Assembly: GCF_015832195.1 (NCBI RefSeq)
Contig: NC_052046.1
Coordinates: forward strand, 30,594,911-30,658,910
From: Motacilla alba alba
Taxonomy: Eukaryota > Chordata > Aves > Passeriformes > Motacillidae
Direction of reading: 5' to 3'
Length of the DNA stretch: 64,000 bases
The position numbers and the translations under genes are program-made. Shown here piece after piece: positions 12,801 to 27,500 of this stretch; position 1 is the stretch's first letter, and each line of letters begins with the position of its first letter. The notes beneath the pieces were generated by a model, which did no database searches, was not told the origin of the DNA, and worked only from the letters and a program-made list of their open reading frames with translations.

Positions 12801-15800
12801 AGAGGGTTTTTACTGCAGGCCAATTAAATAAATGTCAATGGTTAACTAAAATCTGTTTTACAATAAACTTGTAGTTCTGGTTTTTAAGAATTTGCAAATA
12901 GAACATAAATCCAGAAATAGTCAGTTTTTTGTTAAGTATTAAATGCCATATATGAGTACCCAGCAGCTGTTTTGGGAGATTTGTACTTGACATGAGAGGG
13001 ATTTGCTGGTTTTGGAAATGGTTATTTCCCCAGTTTTGTGTGTTACTCCTCTGAACAATTTCACTTTGTTAAGCGTGTGGAAAGATGATTTTGTAATTGC
13101 TTGATAAATGCCCTACTTTTAATCATAGCCTGATATGATATTTTAGAAATTTAACTAAAATTGAGAAGTCTTTAAAATTAAATATTCTATAAGAATGACA
13201 TAATGCACTGAGATTGACCCCCATGGTATGAAAATGTAGATGAAGCAATTAAAAAATTACTGCCCTGAACCTCTGACTTTTTCTAAAGTACATATTTTTC
13301 CACTGAATTTTCACTCCCTGAAGGAACATTCAGCATTTTATTCAATTTACACGTAGACGTTAAATTCAGTTACTTCAGCCTATTTATGTGTTTACACTGC
13401 AAAAAATGTGAAAACTGCACTCCAAGGAGATTTTGAGATATTTTTTCTTTCAATTTAAGTGGTTTGGAAATCTGGTTACAATGAACTGGTGGAACGATCT
13501 GTGGCTTAATGAGGGTCTGGCATCTTACTTTGAGTACCTGGGAGCTACCTTTGTTGAACCTAAGCTTTCACTGGTAAGTGCCAATGCTCACTAGCCAAGG
13601 TCCCTCATGTACAAAGGAAAGGAAGGTGCAGGAGATGGGAGTTAAATAAACAGTGCTATTGTAAACTTCACTCCCGGGTGAAAGACCCAAGTCGGTCTTG
13701 ATTCTTTCCCTGTAGGTCTCCATCTGTGGGGGCACAATGATCATATCCAGCCCTCTACAGCTGGTGCAGAGAACAGGTAGACAGCTGGGATTCTGCAGTG
13801 GCAAGGAGAGGGTGTTTGGCCCTAGATCTGTCATGTAGCAAACCCAGATTTCTCTTCTGGGTCCTGTTGTAGCTGATGGTTTTCCTCCTCACCTGCCAGG
13901 CTCTTTTCTAATTATCCCAGTCCTCTGCTATCTTTACCAGGCAGAGAATAGGCTGGTTCATTTTGAGTCTGCTTACCCCACTGGGTCTCTGGATATCTGG
14001 TTGTAGATAAGACAAATTCAATGCACATAATCCAACAGCAGGGTAAAATTTCTTCCCATTCTGCCCAAATGGGAATATGCGTCAATCCCGTAGCATATTA
14101 GAAGACTCCATCCATTGTTAAACCGAGAGACAGATGGATAGGGGCTGCTAATTGCAGCCATGAAATGAGGTGCACTTGCCCATGCAATCTTAAATGTCTG
14201 TATGTGGTGCCATCAGCTTCTGAAGGAAGGAAGTGTCGGAAGGAAGTGTCGGAAGGAAGTGGTGGAAGGAAGTGGTGGAAGGAAGGAAGTGTCGGAAGGA
14301 AGTGTCGGAAGGAAGTGTCGGAAGGAAGTGTCGGAAGGAAGGAAGGAAGGAAGGAAGTGTCGGAAGGAAGGAAGGAAGTGTCGGAAGGAAGGAAGGAAGT
14401 GTCGGAAGGAAGTGTCGGAAGGAAGGAAGGAAGGAAGGAAGGAAGGAAGGAAGGAAGGAAGGAAGGAAGGAAGGAAGGAAGGAAGGAAGGAAGGAAGGAA
14501 GGAAGGAAGGAAGGAAGGAAGGAAGGAAGGAAGGAAGGAAGGAAGGAAGGAAGGAAGGAAGGAAGGAAGGAAGGAAGGAAGTGTCGGAAGGAAGTGTCGG
14601 AAGGAAGGAAGGAAGGAAGGAAGGAAGTGTCGGAAGGAAGGAAGGAAGGAAGTGTCGGAAGGAAGGAAGGAAGGAAGGAAGTGTCGGAAGGAAGGAAGTG
14701 TCGGAAGGAAGGAAGTGTCGGAAGGAAGGAAGTGTCGGAAGGAAGGAAGGAAGGAAGGAAGGAAGAAGGAAGGAAGGAAGGAAGGAAGGAAGGAAGGAAG
14801 GAAGGAAGGAAGGAAGGAAGGAAGGAAGGAAGGAAGGAAGGAAGTGTCGGAAGGAAGGAAGGAAGTGTCGGAAGGAAGGAAGGAAGTGTCGGAAGGAAGG
14901 AAGTGTCGGAAGGAAGGAAGGAAGGAAGGAAGGAAGGAAGGAAGGAAGGAAGGAAGGAAGGAAGGAAGGAAGGAAGGAAGGAAGGAAGGAAGGAAGGAAG
15001 GAAGGAAGGAAGGAAGGAAGGAAGGAAGGAAGGAAGGAAGTGTCGGAAGGAAGGAAGGAAGGAAGGAAGGAAGGAAGGAAGGAAGGAAGTGTCGGAAGGA
15101 AGGAAGGAAGGAAGGAAGGAAGGAAGGAAGGAAGGAAGGAAGGAAGGAAGGAAGGAAGTGTCGAAGGAAGTGTCGGAAGGAAGTGTCGGAAGGAAGGAAG
15201 TGTCGGAAGGAAGTGTCGGAAGGAAGGAAGGAAGTGTCGGAAGGAAGTGTCGGAAGAAGTGTCGGAAGGAAGTGTCGGAAGGAAGGAAGGAAGGAAGGAA
15301 GGAAGGAAGTGGCGGAAGGAAGGAAGGAAGGAAGGAAGTGTCGGAAGGAAGGAAGGAAGTGTCGGAAGGAAGTGTCGGAAGGAAGTGTCGGAAGGAAGTG
15401 TCGGAAGGAAGTGTCGGAAGGAAGTGTCGGAAGGAAGGAAGGAAGGAAGGAAGGAAGGAAGGAAGGAAGGAAGGAAGGAAGGAAGGAAGGAAGGAAGGAA
15501 GGAAGGAAGGAAGGAAGGAAGGAAGTGTCGGAAGGAAGTGTCGGAAGGAAGGAAGGAAGGAAGTGTCGGAAGGAAGGAAGGAAGGAAGGAAGTGTCGGAA
15601 GGAAGGAAGGAAGTGTCGGAAGGAAGTGTCGGAAGGAAGGAAGGAAGGAAGTGTCGGAAGGAAGGAAGGAAGTGTCGGAAGGAAGTGTCGGAAGGAAGTG
15701 TCGGAAGGAAGGAAGGAAGGAAGGAAGGAAGGAAGGAAGGAAGGAAGGAAGGAAGTGTCGGAAGGAAGGAAGGAAGGAAGGAAGGAAGGAAGGAAGGAAG

Positions 15801-18800
15801 TGTCGGAAGGAAGGAAGGAAGGAAGTGTCGGAAGGAAGGAAGGAAGGAAGGGAGGGAGGGAGGGAGGGAGGGAGGGAGGGGGGAGGGAGGGGAGGGAGGG
15901 GGGGGAGGGAGGAAGGGCCTTAAGTCTGGGCAGTTACTCCAGGTGTGGCTTTTTATTTGGCTAAATTGAAACACTATTTGTCAATTTCCTTTTTGCTTTC
16001 ACCGAAGCTCTTGACTACATGCTTGATTGGAAACTAATAAAGGCATCCTAAACAATTTCTGTCAGCAGGATTTCTATGTCATGGGATACACCTACCTTCT
16101 TTGAACTTCATCAACAGCTCACTTTATTCTCTGTAATGCAGTGTCTTAATACCACTGAAAAGTGTAAAGGTCTCCTAATTTTAAATTGGAAATAAATACT
16201 TGATTTCTTTTTAATTCGAGCATTTAATTTAGAAGCTTGCCTTTCTGAAAATCAACAGTTGTCATTTGTGTCCATAAAGTAAATTTTAATATTGGGCAAT
16301 AATTCTCTTTGATACATTGTAGTTAGGTAATATGCCTTGGGAATGCAGAAGTAATCACACAGGTGTAAGAATATAGATCTTATTTGCACAGTTTGTGGTT
16401 CATAAATGTTCACAGAGTCACAGAATGGCTGAGGATAGAAGGCACATGTGGAGGTGATCTTGTCCAGCCTCCCTGCACAAGCTGGGCCACACAAGATCCA
16501 ATTGCCCAAGACTGTGCCCAGAATCTTTTGAATGTCTCCAAGGATGGAGGTTCCATAACCTCTCGGGGCAACCTGAGAAAATGTTCAGTCACCTTCGCAG
16601 TGAAAAAGTTGTTCCGGGTGTTCAGAGAGAACCTCCTGTGTTTCAGTGTGTGCCCACTGCGTCTGGTCCTGTCACTAGGCACCACTGGAAAAGCCTGGCT
16701 CTGTCCTCTGCTCAGCTTCCCTTCAGGTATATACACTGGCGAGATCCCTCTGAGCCCTCTCTTTCTCAGGCTGAGCAGTTCCAGCTCTCTTAGCCTGTTC
16801 TTACAGGAGAGGTCCTTCAGTCACTTCCCTGAGCTGTTGACCATGGTAGGTGACAATTACTCAGGAGACATTTTCTGAGGATCCACTTTCCTTCCCTGTT
16901 TCTCAAGAGGTGACAGCAGCAATGCCACAAAGCTAAACCCTGTACCTTCGGTAGCTTAGGTTTTAGGTTATTGCTGATGGCTGCAGCAGAAGAAATGGGG
17001 AATTTAGGAGGAAAATGCTGCCACATTCATAACAGAAGTAAATGAAGTGCAGGCTTTCAGTTTTCAGTATTTCTTCATTTGTTGTTTAATATCACAGCAA
17101 AATAAGTTGACTTATTTTTGCCTGAGGATTACACTGTGACTGTCAGGCCCAAGCCCACAGTACTTTGAAGATGTAATATTTTCACTGGTCACTAATGCTG
17201 CATGTAGGAAATGTCAGGATCAAGTATATGGTCCCTTGTTCTTCAGCAGAAAGCTAGGGAGTTGGGGAGCTTGCTTTTAGACAAATAATTCACAATAGTG
17301 CTAATTCCATACTCCTCATTCTCTCCAGAGAATTAGTATCTTCTGTTCATCTGACATGACAAGATTTGTCTTCTTCTTGCAGGATAAAATCTTTTATGCT
17401 CATGTTGTACAACCTGTATTAAGGGAAGACAGTGAAATAGCTCGATCACTGTCAGAGAGTGAAGACAAGATCAAAGGATCATTTTCTTTAATGTCTCTTT
17501 TTGACAACATCACATACAGCAAGGTAAAAAATAGACATTTTTTCCCATTTCTTGCACATTCGAAGCTAATGGTACAAGGTAGATTTGGGAGGAACTGTTG
17601 AACAAAACTACTTTGTAATTTAAAATGTGTTTCCGCTGCACACACAAATTTATTGGGTGTTGCAAATCTAGTTGGCTATGAAGGAAGAGGTCAAAATATT
17701 TTTAACCTCTGTGAAATGTGAAGTATTGGTGCAGACTAAATAGCATCTCTGGAATATTTGAAAAAAATATTGCAACAATCATTGCAATAATAATTAATTT
17801 GTTGTCATTCTTTCTTTTTGGTACTCTAGGGGGCTTCTATAACCTGGATGCTTTCTGGCTTCCTGACTGAAAAGTTGTTCATCAGAGCACTTACTGTAAG
17901 CTTGAAAAAACAACCCCTTTGTCTTGATTTATAAGTTTGAAAATTCCAGTTGTACAAATAGCTTGCCTTGCTAATGGTTTTCATTGAACCTCCATGAATT
18001 CTGATGCTTCTCTTTGTTTCCTCCCAGTCCTATCTGAAAGAATTTTCCTTCTCAAATGCTAATCAAGATGATCTGTGGACCCACATCCAGATGGTACTCA
18101 TTTTATATCTCTAGTATTCTTTTCCTGCTGTTTGGCACAGTCCAAATTTAAGGCATAAACTGTTTGTAGAAGACTGCATTGGAATGTGCCTATCTGTAGT
18201 GCAGTCTTTCTTCTGCAAAAAATTTGCTTTGCCAGTTCTTTCAGCTAATGTCTTTTCAAGTGTTTATTTGGCTGCTTTGCTGCACCTGAAATCAGTGGGA
18301 CTGAGTACAAGGAGTAGAGAGATGAGATAGGAAATCAGGATGAGGAAAAGTTTTGGGTTCCATAGTAATGACATAAGCCTACATGAAATTGCATAGCCTA
18401 TTGCTCTGCAGCTTAGGTTTTGCTGGATCAGAGTGTGTGATGCCTTGGGCTTGATGGTCAAAGATGCTAGTATGTCACAGATCCAGCAGAGTCTACACTC
18501 AGGGCAGTAGCTCAGCATTTCACCCTTCAATGGTTTTGGCAGAGATCTGACTAAGAGAACATATGCTAATATTAGTTGTTTTTTTTTTTTAAAAGTCCAC
18601 CTTCCTGATACTCTAAATAAGGCTTCTGTTGTGTTTCAGACTCTGTCTTAAGAATGGGAGTGCTAGAATTTCAGACATGCAATTCAGATATGTTTTAAGC
18701 CAGTGAAGACTGTGCCAATTCACACTAGTTTGGACTTCAGCTTAATGTCTTTCCCAGTTTGTCTTCACTAGTTCACTTTGTTTATTATGCCACTTAAAAA

Positions 18801-21506
18801 TATTTGTGTTCCATCAGTTCTCTTTGAATGAAATTAACTAATCAAGTCTGTCATAGCCATAGAGATGTGTAAGTATATTAAGACTAAAAAGGGAAAGGTT
18901 AGCAGCAGGTTGTAGAACGAAAAATGTCATCTCAGTATTTAATAATTCCTGAAAAAGGCTTATGCCTGTATTATGTCTTTATTAGGATGTCAAAAACGTT
19001 CATTGGAATGTGTTACATTGATTTTTTGCCTGAGCCAAAGATCAGAAAGCTGCTAAGCATTATTTTCTCTACTACGCTAGGAGCACTCCCAGAGAGTCAC
19101 TGAAGCAATATCAGTAAGTACCTGTTCATCATAAGTATTTCTAATTTGTCTTTCTCTTTCAGGTCGTAGATGCACAGGATGAAGTTCAGTTGCCAGCACC
19201 TGTAAAGCAAATAATGGATTCCTGGACATGCCAAAATGGGTTTCCAGTTTTAACATTAAATCTAACTACTGGAACAATCAGACAGGAACAATTTTTAAAT
19301 AAAAACAATAGAAAGAGTACTGATTCTTCCAAGTATGTTTAGCTTGTGTTTTTATTGTATGTTATACCCTGTTTTTTACAGGAAATGCTTCAGTTACAGC
19401 AACATGTTTTGACCATCTGATTTTTTAACTTGTGTTTTTTTTCTTGTGACAAGCAGTCAAGTAAAATCCATTTGAGATTTTGCTAGAGTTCGCAATAGTT
19501 CTGCAAATTCTGCTTGTTTTTCCAAAAGGTTGCTTTCCTCTGGAATAGTGACTTTTCCAAATCAAATGTAGGCGATGAGCGTGTTGCAGAGAGGATTTTT
19601 GCCTGGCATTTTCTTCCTTCCTCATCCGTCAGGTCTACAGACCGGAGACCTGGATGAACCATGCTTAGCTTCTTTCCAGTGCACACATTCCCAGTCTCTT
19701 CTGCCTGACAAGGATAGAAGGGTTGCATTTAAATACTTAAATAAATGACCCCTTTCTCAGAAAGTGCTGATACCTGAACATCAGTTTTAAGTTCTTGTCA
19801 GTGAGCATTGCTAAGTGCCCAGGGCTTTTGAAAACTTATTCAGATGTCTAAAAATGATGAGAGAAGTAGCTTGCCTTTCATCACCCACTTTGGAAACTCC
19901 TGGCTAGGGTTTGAGCATTTATAAAGAAGCAGTTTTTATGAGTTTTGGGGTGCATGGATGGAGCCCATGAGATGAGTTGTCATGAGAGGAAAAAGTGTAA
20001 AGGAGAGCAAAATCCAAAGCAGTTTTTTCCTGGAAATTATTGTTGGTAATACAAACAGACAAAAGGAATTTTGACAAGAGCCACAGGGTTTCCTTTGCTC
20101 CTGATCTCCAGGAAGTATAAAGCATTAATCTGTTCAATATTCTTGGTTAGCTCAGATAAGGAGTTCCACGTCACATGTGTGAAGTCCTGTACAGTTAGCA
20201 AGCACAAATTACCATGTGAATGTGAGAAAGCCCAGGACCCATATACAGAATTTTTCAGGCATTTGAAGCTTTCATCTCTTTTATCAGAAAGGAGTTTTAC
20301 ATTCCCTCAGAAAAGAAATTAAAGTTTTTGGAAAGACAGTTATATTGCTTTCCTGGGACCTTTTTTTGGTAAATGTGCTTCTGAAAAGTAGCTTTAAGGT
20401 CTCCAGATAAAGGATGAAGTGTAATAAGTGAGAACAATGAAATTGCTGCCTGGAGAAGGAAAGATGGCACTGAAAGAAAATGGTATTGAAATACCTAGCA
20501 CTTAACAATATTCTTGATGTGAGTGCCTTTTTAAAGCCATGCTAAAGCTCCCTTTTGGGGAAGATAAATGCTGATCCAGCAGAAGTACCATTATCTGATG
20601 AGATTGCATGCATCAGAGACGACAGAAGGTAGATGGATATTCTTGTAAGATGGAACTAATCTGCACTGTAGTTTAGCATCAGCTGAGAGGGACTTTTAAA
20701 TATAAGAATTTTAATAATATCCTTTTATTTGTTAAGTAACACCTGGATTATTCCTATTTCTTGGATGAGAAATGGATCATCACAACCCTTAACCTGGCTA
20801 GATAAAAGCAGCAGTAAGTAATGTATTTGTTTGCACATTCTAAAACCAAACTGATGAGAACATTCAAAAGTCTTTTTTAAAAAAGGATATATTTGAATTG
20901 AATAGGGACATAAAACTTTACTACAGAAATATCTCTATTTATCCATAGCAATGATTTTGTATTACAAAATAGTGGTGGATTTTCAATTAAGTCAATATAA
21001 TGTTCTTTTCTCTGTCTTACTGAACTTCAGTGTAAGCTTGAGTTTTTAATAATACGGTACAACACGTTTTATGAGTAGAGATTTCCACAGAAATTATGAT
21101 TTTATAATTTTTTACACAAATCCAAACTTTTTGGTCCTCATGCTTCTGTAATATTCTTCCCCCAACAGATCTCATTGCTGTTAATTACAGCTTTTGAATA
21201 TAGACAGGATCTCAGCTGTGAAATACCAGAAAATTATCAGCTCAAGTAGTAGATAGAAGACTGAAAAAATTAACACTGGCTGTGGGAAGTGACCCAAATA
21301 CTATTGCACATTAATATCTGAAACAACAGAAAATTAATGTTTTCAACAGCATTTAATTTAATTTATTCATGCAAATTAAATTTAAAATTATTAAAATAAT
21401 AGGATTTTTAAAGTTTTAAAGTCTTATAATAAAAAGTGATTTTATCGGCTTCTCCACATAAAAAATTCAGTTTTTTTCTGAGCTTTTCAATAGCTTTTTT
21501 TTCTTT

Positions 21507-21540
<34 letters not shown>

Positions 21541-24500
21541 AGAAAGAAGAAGTATAATCATTAGAATGGGGTAATCATTTTGCTTTGGCAAGTCAGGTAT
21601 GCGTCAGGTTTTAGATGAGTCAAAAGAAGATGCAGAAATGAATGCAGTGGAAGGCTTAAGAGCAAATCTTCAATATGCTGTGTGTGTTGCAGCTCTCCAC
21701 CCTCTTTTTGCAGGGGTTAAAAGTTACTTCCTCTCTTTTTTAGGCAGTAAGATAGCTTGAGTGATCATTAATTCAACTGTATACAGACAGGCAAATAAGA
21801 AAAAAGGCATGTATATTCCTCTGAAAACAGGATGAATCTTGCAGTATTTGCTCTGTCTAAACACTGGAGTCCAAGTCCTCTGATCAGAGTAAAGCTCTGA
21901 TGGGTGTAGACTACTCACCAGTATTGACTTACTGTCTTAACAGAGCTTGCCTTCTCAAATCAGGATGTGAAAACAGAATAATACTCTTTTGATGAGGCAG
22001 CTTAGAGCCTTCAAGGCTGCAGCGGCTCCTTCAAAGCACAGTAGGCTCTCAGGAGCAGTCAATCAGGCAAGAACATATAAGTACTGAGATGGACTGCAGG
22101 AGGAAGCTGTTAGTGAGTGATGTAACTCAAAAGGACTATGGAACTATCTTCTTTCAAATAAACATTTTTGATTACTTGTCTCTTGGTTAAACTTAACAGC
22201 TTTGTTTTTGTTTGTTTTTTTTTTTCCTTGATCTGCATTTATCTGAATACTGGTAGGTGGTCAGTTCTTCTGCAAGGTGCTGAGCACTGTGTTTTGGAGC
22301 TGGAAGCAGCAGGTGTGCTGTGGATCTGTGCCCTGCAACAGGCGTGGGAGGATATTGCTCCTCGTCGTGAGAGTTTACTGTTGAGTAAACTTCCTGAACT
22401 CTCACAGCTGCCTTTCAGCTAAAGGGCTGGAGGCAAGTGGGTCTTTAGCCTACTCCTTAGAATCCCAAGGTGCTCAGTACATGAGGAATCATTGACTTGT
22501 TGTAGTCATCCTACTGGGCAGAGCAGGAATCTCAAGTGCACTGAGCTTTTGGGGGATTCTTTTTGAGTCCAGCCTCAAACTTGTGTCTCATATCTTAGAG
22601 GAGCACCAAGTCCATTGTTTGTAAATTCAAAAGAAGCAATGCATGGAAAACAAAATGATGCATTCTAATGTCACTTTACAGGAATGTTTCCTGAAATGCA
22701 AGTATCAGAGTCAGACTATGACTGGATCTTGCTAAATGTAAATTTAAGCGGATACTACAGAGTGAACTATGACCATTTAAACTTGAAGAGATTAGCACGC
22801 TTGCTTGAAAATGATCCAAAGGTAAGATCATGTTTGTTTTCTCAAGCTTATGAGCAGCCTCTTTCTGTATATTTTTTCATGCAGTTTTTACCTGGAATCA
22901 CATTGATGAAAACCTGAAATAATGACAAACTCACCATTGCACCACTAGTACTGGCTTTTTGTAGTGGAAGATGACAGGAACCCTGATGTTTTTTGTAGTG
23001 GAAGATGACAGTGGAACCCTGAACAGTTTCAGATAAGCATGAAAAACAACTTTACATGACATTTTGTCTTCAAATTTGTGTTACTAGCTTGTAGCTCTTC
23101 TGCTCTCTTTAAATCTGTCGCAAGGAACTTTCATTATGAATGCGGGATTTGAGCCTTAGCTGGTACAAAGTTATCATGAAGAGGGAAAATTGTGAGAAAG
23201 CTTATTTCCATGTTTTGTCAAACCACAGTGTTTCTGCCTGTGGAATTAAAAACAAACAAACAAACAAACAAAAACCAAAAACCAAACAACCTGGCTTTTT
23301 TTGGTGGGTTTTTTGGTTGGTTGGTTGGTTGGTTGGAGTTTTGTGGAGTTCTTTGTTTGGTTTTTTTTGGTTTTAGATTTTTATGGATAATTTTCCTAGA
23401 AGTTCCAATCAATTCTATTTGAGCTCTTTCAGTCCTCTGTAGATAGTGACTTAGAATAGATTTCATCCTACCTTTGACTTGCCATAGCCTGAACTGAAGG
23501 TGAAAGTGGTACAGAACAAATATGACTTTATATGGGGTTGCACGGTTTCAGTGTTGCCTAATCCTACAGTGAGCCAGAGGCTGCAGTAGCAGCTAATTCA
23601 TTCTGGTAAAAAAAGTGAGAAAATGTAACCTTTTGACCTAATAGACTCTCTTCTCTAGAGAGTCTGGACACAAGGCTGATCAGAGCGCATTAAACCTTCC
23701 TGCAGCACAGTGTCTTCATTTCTTCTAGGCTTCTTTCTTTCAAGGCAGATCTACATCATCATGATGTTGGGTGTGTGCTGACTTGGGGCCATTTTTTGGC
23801 ACCATACAGGGTTGCAAAAATGTAACTCTGGGCCAGACAGGAGGTGCAGGAATAGTCTGTTAAGTATAGGTTTGGTTACATTCAAACAAGACAGGTTCAC
23901 AAGTGGCATGGGTTGGGTTATTAAAGACAACAAAACAGTTATTTTGGATTGAGGGTGACAAGTGCATTAACTGCAGAACCCTGTGGATAGCACTAACAGT
24001 AAGACTGCAATCACAAGCCTAATTTCTTGAGTGAAAACATTCAGCATGGCCAAGGATGCAAGTCTTACCATAAGGCATCCCTTCTGGGAACAGTGAGGAG
24101 GACAGACACATCGTTCTGTTCCTACAGTTTTGTGTCAAATTCTCACAATCCCAAGTCATGTACAAAATCAGGGTGCATTCTATGCCTTATTAACCACAAT
24201 TGTGCAAAGTGCCTTGGGTGGTACTGTGGTCAAACTGTCAATTCTTTGCAGTAATGCTTCCTAGTGGGAAGTGTTCTTGGTGGCACTCATGCAAAACTGT
24301 CTGTTCCTTGTGGTCACACTGTATTTAATATTTATTGGTATCATGAGGTGGAACAAGAACATGCGGCTTCCACCCAGCCTCACATTCCTGCCTGGTGGGT
24401 GTTGGCCCAAGCCACCTGACTTCTGTCTGCTTTCAGCATTTCTGCCCTGCTTTATGCTTCCAGCTGTGAGAGGGAATGTTTGCTCAAGCAGTGACCAAAC

Positions 24501-27500
24501 TGCAGGGGCGTAGAACAGGGAAGAGACAAGGAGGACAGCAGTCCTGCCATAAGAGCATGAGATACATGCATGTAAGCAGAGATACACCCATGGCTGTGCC
24601 TTGGTCACTTATTTCATGGTAGTGATGGACACGCTGCTCTGCACCACGTACAGATTCTGTATTTAAACCTCAAGAGGAAAAAATGTACCAAAATTGTGTA
24701 ACAAGGATATTTTTAAGAAATGTGGCATTTCCATGTTTTAATTCAATTACAGTATGCAAGTAAGAGGGGCCTTTAAATTCTCTGGTTAATGGTCCCTAGT
24801 TATATGGTTATATACAACGTAATATATAACTATATTATGTAGCTCTGTGTATAGCACATACCTCTTAAAAGTATAAATAGCTTCAGTTTAAAATTTGGGA
24901 TCCATTTCTTAATGTTTTGTAGGCTACTTTGATTTAGAAAACCTGTTAGGGATCGTTCTGAAACATCTTAAAGCTTTTTGTTAACTCTTAATGACATGTT
25001 GAAATCAACTAAACAACATGAATGCCTTCTGCAGGCCATTCCCGCTGTCAGCAGGTTCCAGCTGATAGATGATGCTTTTGCATTGACAGAGTAAGTATGT
25101 TTCCAATATGTTACAGAAATTGATTAAAAAATATGATTGCACTCAAGATTTCTACTTCTACTTCCTTCATTCCTTTCCATGTGTGCCTCCTAAGAGAAAC
25201 TGCTTTGACAAAATGGTGGGGGATGATTTAATCCCTTCTTTTGTCAGTGTTGAGTGATTTACTTCAAAATTTCTTTTGTTCCAGCTCCAAGGGAATAATT
25301 TTGAATAGTTGCACTGCCATGAGTTCTTTAGTGATTAACCTGAATTTAACAGAAAAAAATACTCCAAATGAAGATTCTGAATCTTCCTTCATTTATTCTG
25401 GGCTATCTCAGCTGTGCTGTACTGCATCACTCAAAACCTCTTTAATTTCTCCTGCTGAGTCATGACTTGGTTGTTCAGGTCTGTGGTGCTAAAGAGGTCA
25501 GCAGTGTTCCAGGGAGCTAAGAAGCATTAAGTGTGTCTGTGCCTCACATGTGCCAGAGGTACCAAAAGCATCAGACACCTACAATGAGGGTGTCCCTACG
25601 ATGAGGAACCTCAGGGATGGGTTGGCCAAAGCACACTGCCCTGCTTCTGGGCCTGTGGAAGTACCTCTGACAGGACCAAGTAAAAATTCCTATTTCTCCA
25701 CCCAAAAGAATGTCCTTTTCCATAAGAGAGTTCAAAACTAGTAGCTAACAAGGAATGTAACTGAAGTACAGAACTGCGCTGCTATATAAGTACACCAAAA
25801 ATAGTTTTCTTTTTGGAGGGGGGGAGGCTTGAATTGGAATTTTTTGTGAAAAAATGAATTCCATGCTTATTACACACTGAGGGACAGAAATGCCATGCTG
25901 AAGAATTAATTCCACAAATAGTGTGCATGTGAATTAAATGGTTTGACTTCTATAATATTGCACAAAAGAACATGTAATGAAAATAAATTGTTTCAAAATG
26001 AAAATAAAGTTGTATTATAACTAAAACAGTGCTTTTCCTAATTTTGTTCCAGTAGGACAGACACATGCTGTCAATGTGTTTGTACCATATCCTGCAAACA
26101 CAAACAGATACAGTGTGCATGCTGCCATGCTTACTGCCATGATCGGCCTATTGCTTTGATAGCAGCACAGTGCTCCTTAATAGATGTTTTGAGAGTTCAA
26201 CTCCTAAAATCCCCATTCATTTCTTTTATTTTTTTCTCGTGCCTTTTCTAGATTACTTTTCACACAGTATCCTGGTGTTTTATTGTCTGCTCCATAAATA
26301 AACATGTATGTGTGGTAGGTGGTTAATGCGAATAAGTACGCTAAAACGTGTGGGGTTTTTTGTTTTGTTTTGGGTTTTTTTTTACATAGCTTCGGATATG
26401 TTCCAATTGAAGCAGCACTTGAACTAACGAAATACCTTGCCAGAGAGGATGAACTCTTCATATGGAATGTGGTATTGTTAAACCTTATACCTGAGAATTT
26501 GGAAAGTACACTGAAGAACCATGAAGTGTATCCACTTTTAAAGGTATGACCATTTCCTTAGTTACCAAAGATAATAGACCATGCAAATACATTAGTCTAA
26601 AATTAATGCTTTTTAATTCTCAAGAAGGTAGTGGTGGCTATGATGAGTCAGAGAGCTTGTGATTCCTGTTGCATGACCTTATCAACTTTTGGGGTTTTTT
26701 TTAAATAGGAGGAGGTACTTAATTATGCATATTAGTTCATGATAAGTCTCACTGAATCTTGAGCTGATTCTTACTGAAAAGCAGAAATACATTCACATTC
26801 TTTACATTAAGCTTCATCCTTGGTTTTTTGAAACGGCGAAATTGGAAAATAGAACTAGCAGTCAGTAGTAAGTGAAAAGACCAACACTGCTATGTATAAA
26901 AGGCATATAGTTTATTTGTGCTCTGTGCTTTGTACTGCTTTCCATCCACCTTCATGGAGTGAAAGAAGGAATAGTGTTTAGATACTAAATGAAATTATTC
27001 TCTCCCATATTTGACTCACCTGAGATACTACTGTCACATTTATTTCCTTGACTTCTCTTTGAAGATTCCACTTATGTGTGAAGTACAGTCCCACAGTATT
27101 ACTTAAGTTCTAAAAAATAAAGGTAGGTTAAAATAAGTGAGAAGAGCAAAGTATTTCCTGTTGAGAAGTGTTTTTTTCCGTTTCTCTGAGAATTTGCTGT
27201 CTTTCATAATAAGTTCAAAGGTCCTAGTGATGTGAAGTGGTAGTGTGCCAGTTTGAAGTACAGGTATATTGCATTTTAGACTCAGTTTATATTTAATTTA
27301 ATGCTCTGTGTTTTCAAGACATTAATAGTAATAAATTTTTAGGATAAATCTGAGTAAATAAGGAAAATAAAAATGTATATCTAAATGAAAGTAATTTTTC
27401 TTTCCCTTCTTTTAAAAGAAATACCTTTTAAAGAGAATGTTGCCAATATACCATTATTATGCAGGTTTTATTCGTCAAAATGCCGATGCTTTGGAAGATG

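Larger units (their letters stand above)
6152..13459 (+). other. LVRN introns 2 to 5 (span includes exons 3-5)
   Basis: The introns are 6152-7391, 7532-9661, 9789-11947 and 12103-13459. The only simple repeat of note is (TG)n at 11911-11929, just before exon 5. The intron 5 donor is GC rather than GT. Nothing else is recognised. Confidence 0.6.

Noticed and set aside
14221..15918. Regularly spaced GTGTCGGAAGGAA units that look a little like a CRISPR array
   Set aside because: The 'spacers' are only runs of GGAA, and the setting is a vertebrate intron.
14165..15974. Very long ORFs (about 570-600 codons) in three forward frames and one reverse frame
   Set aside because: They are made by a stop-free tandem repeat of GGAA and GTGTC. 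Open frames in several registers at once show repeat composition, not a protein.
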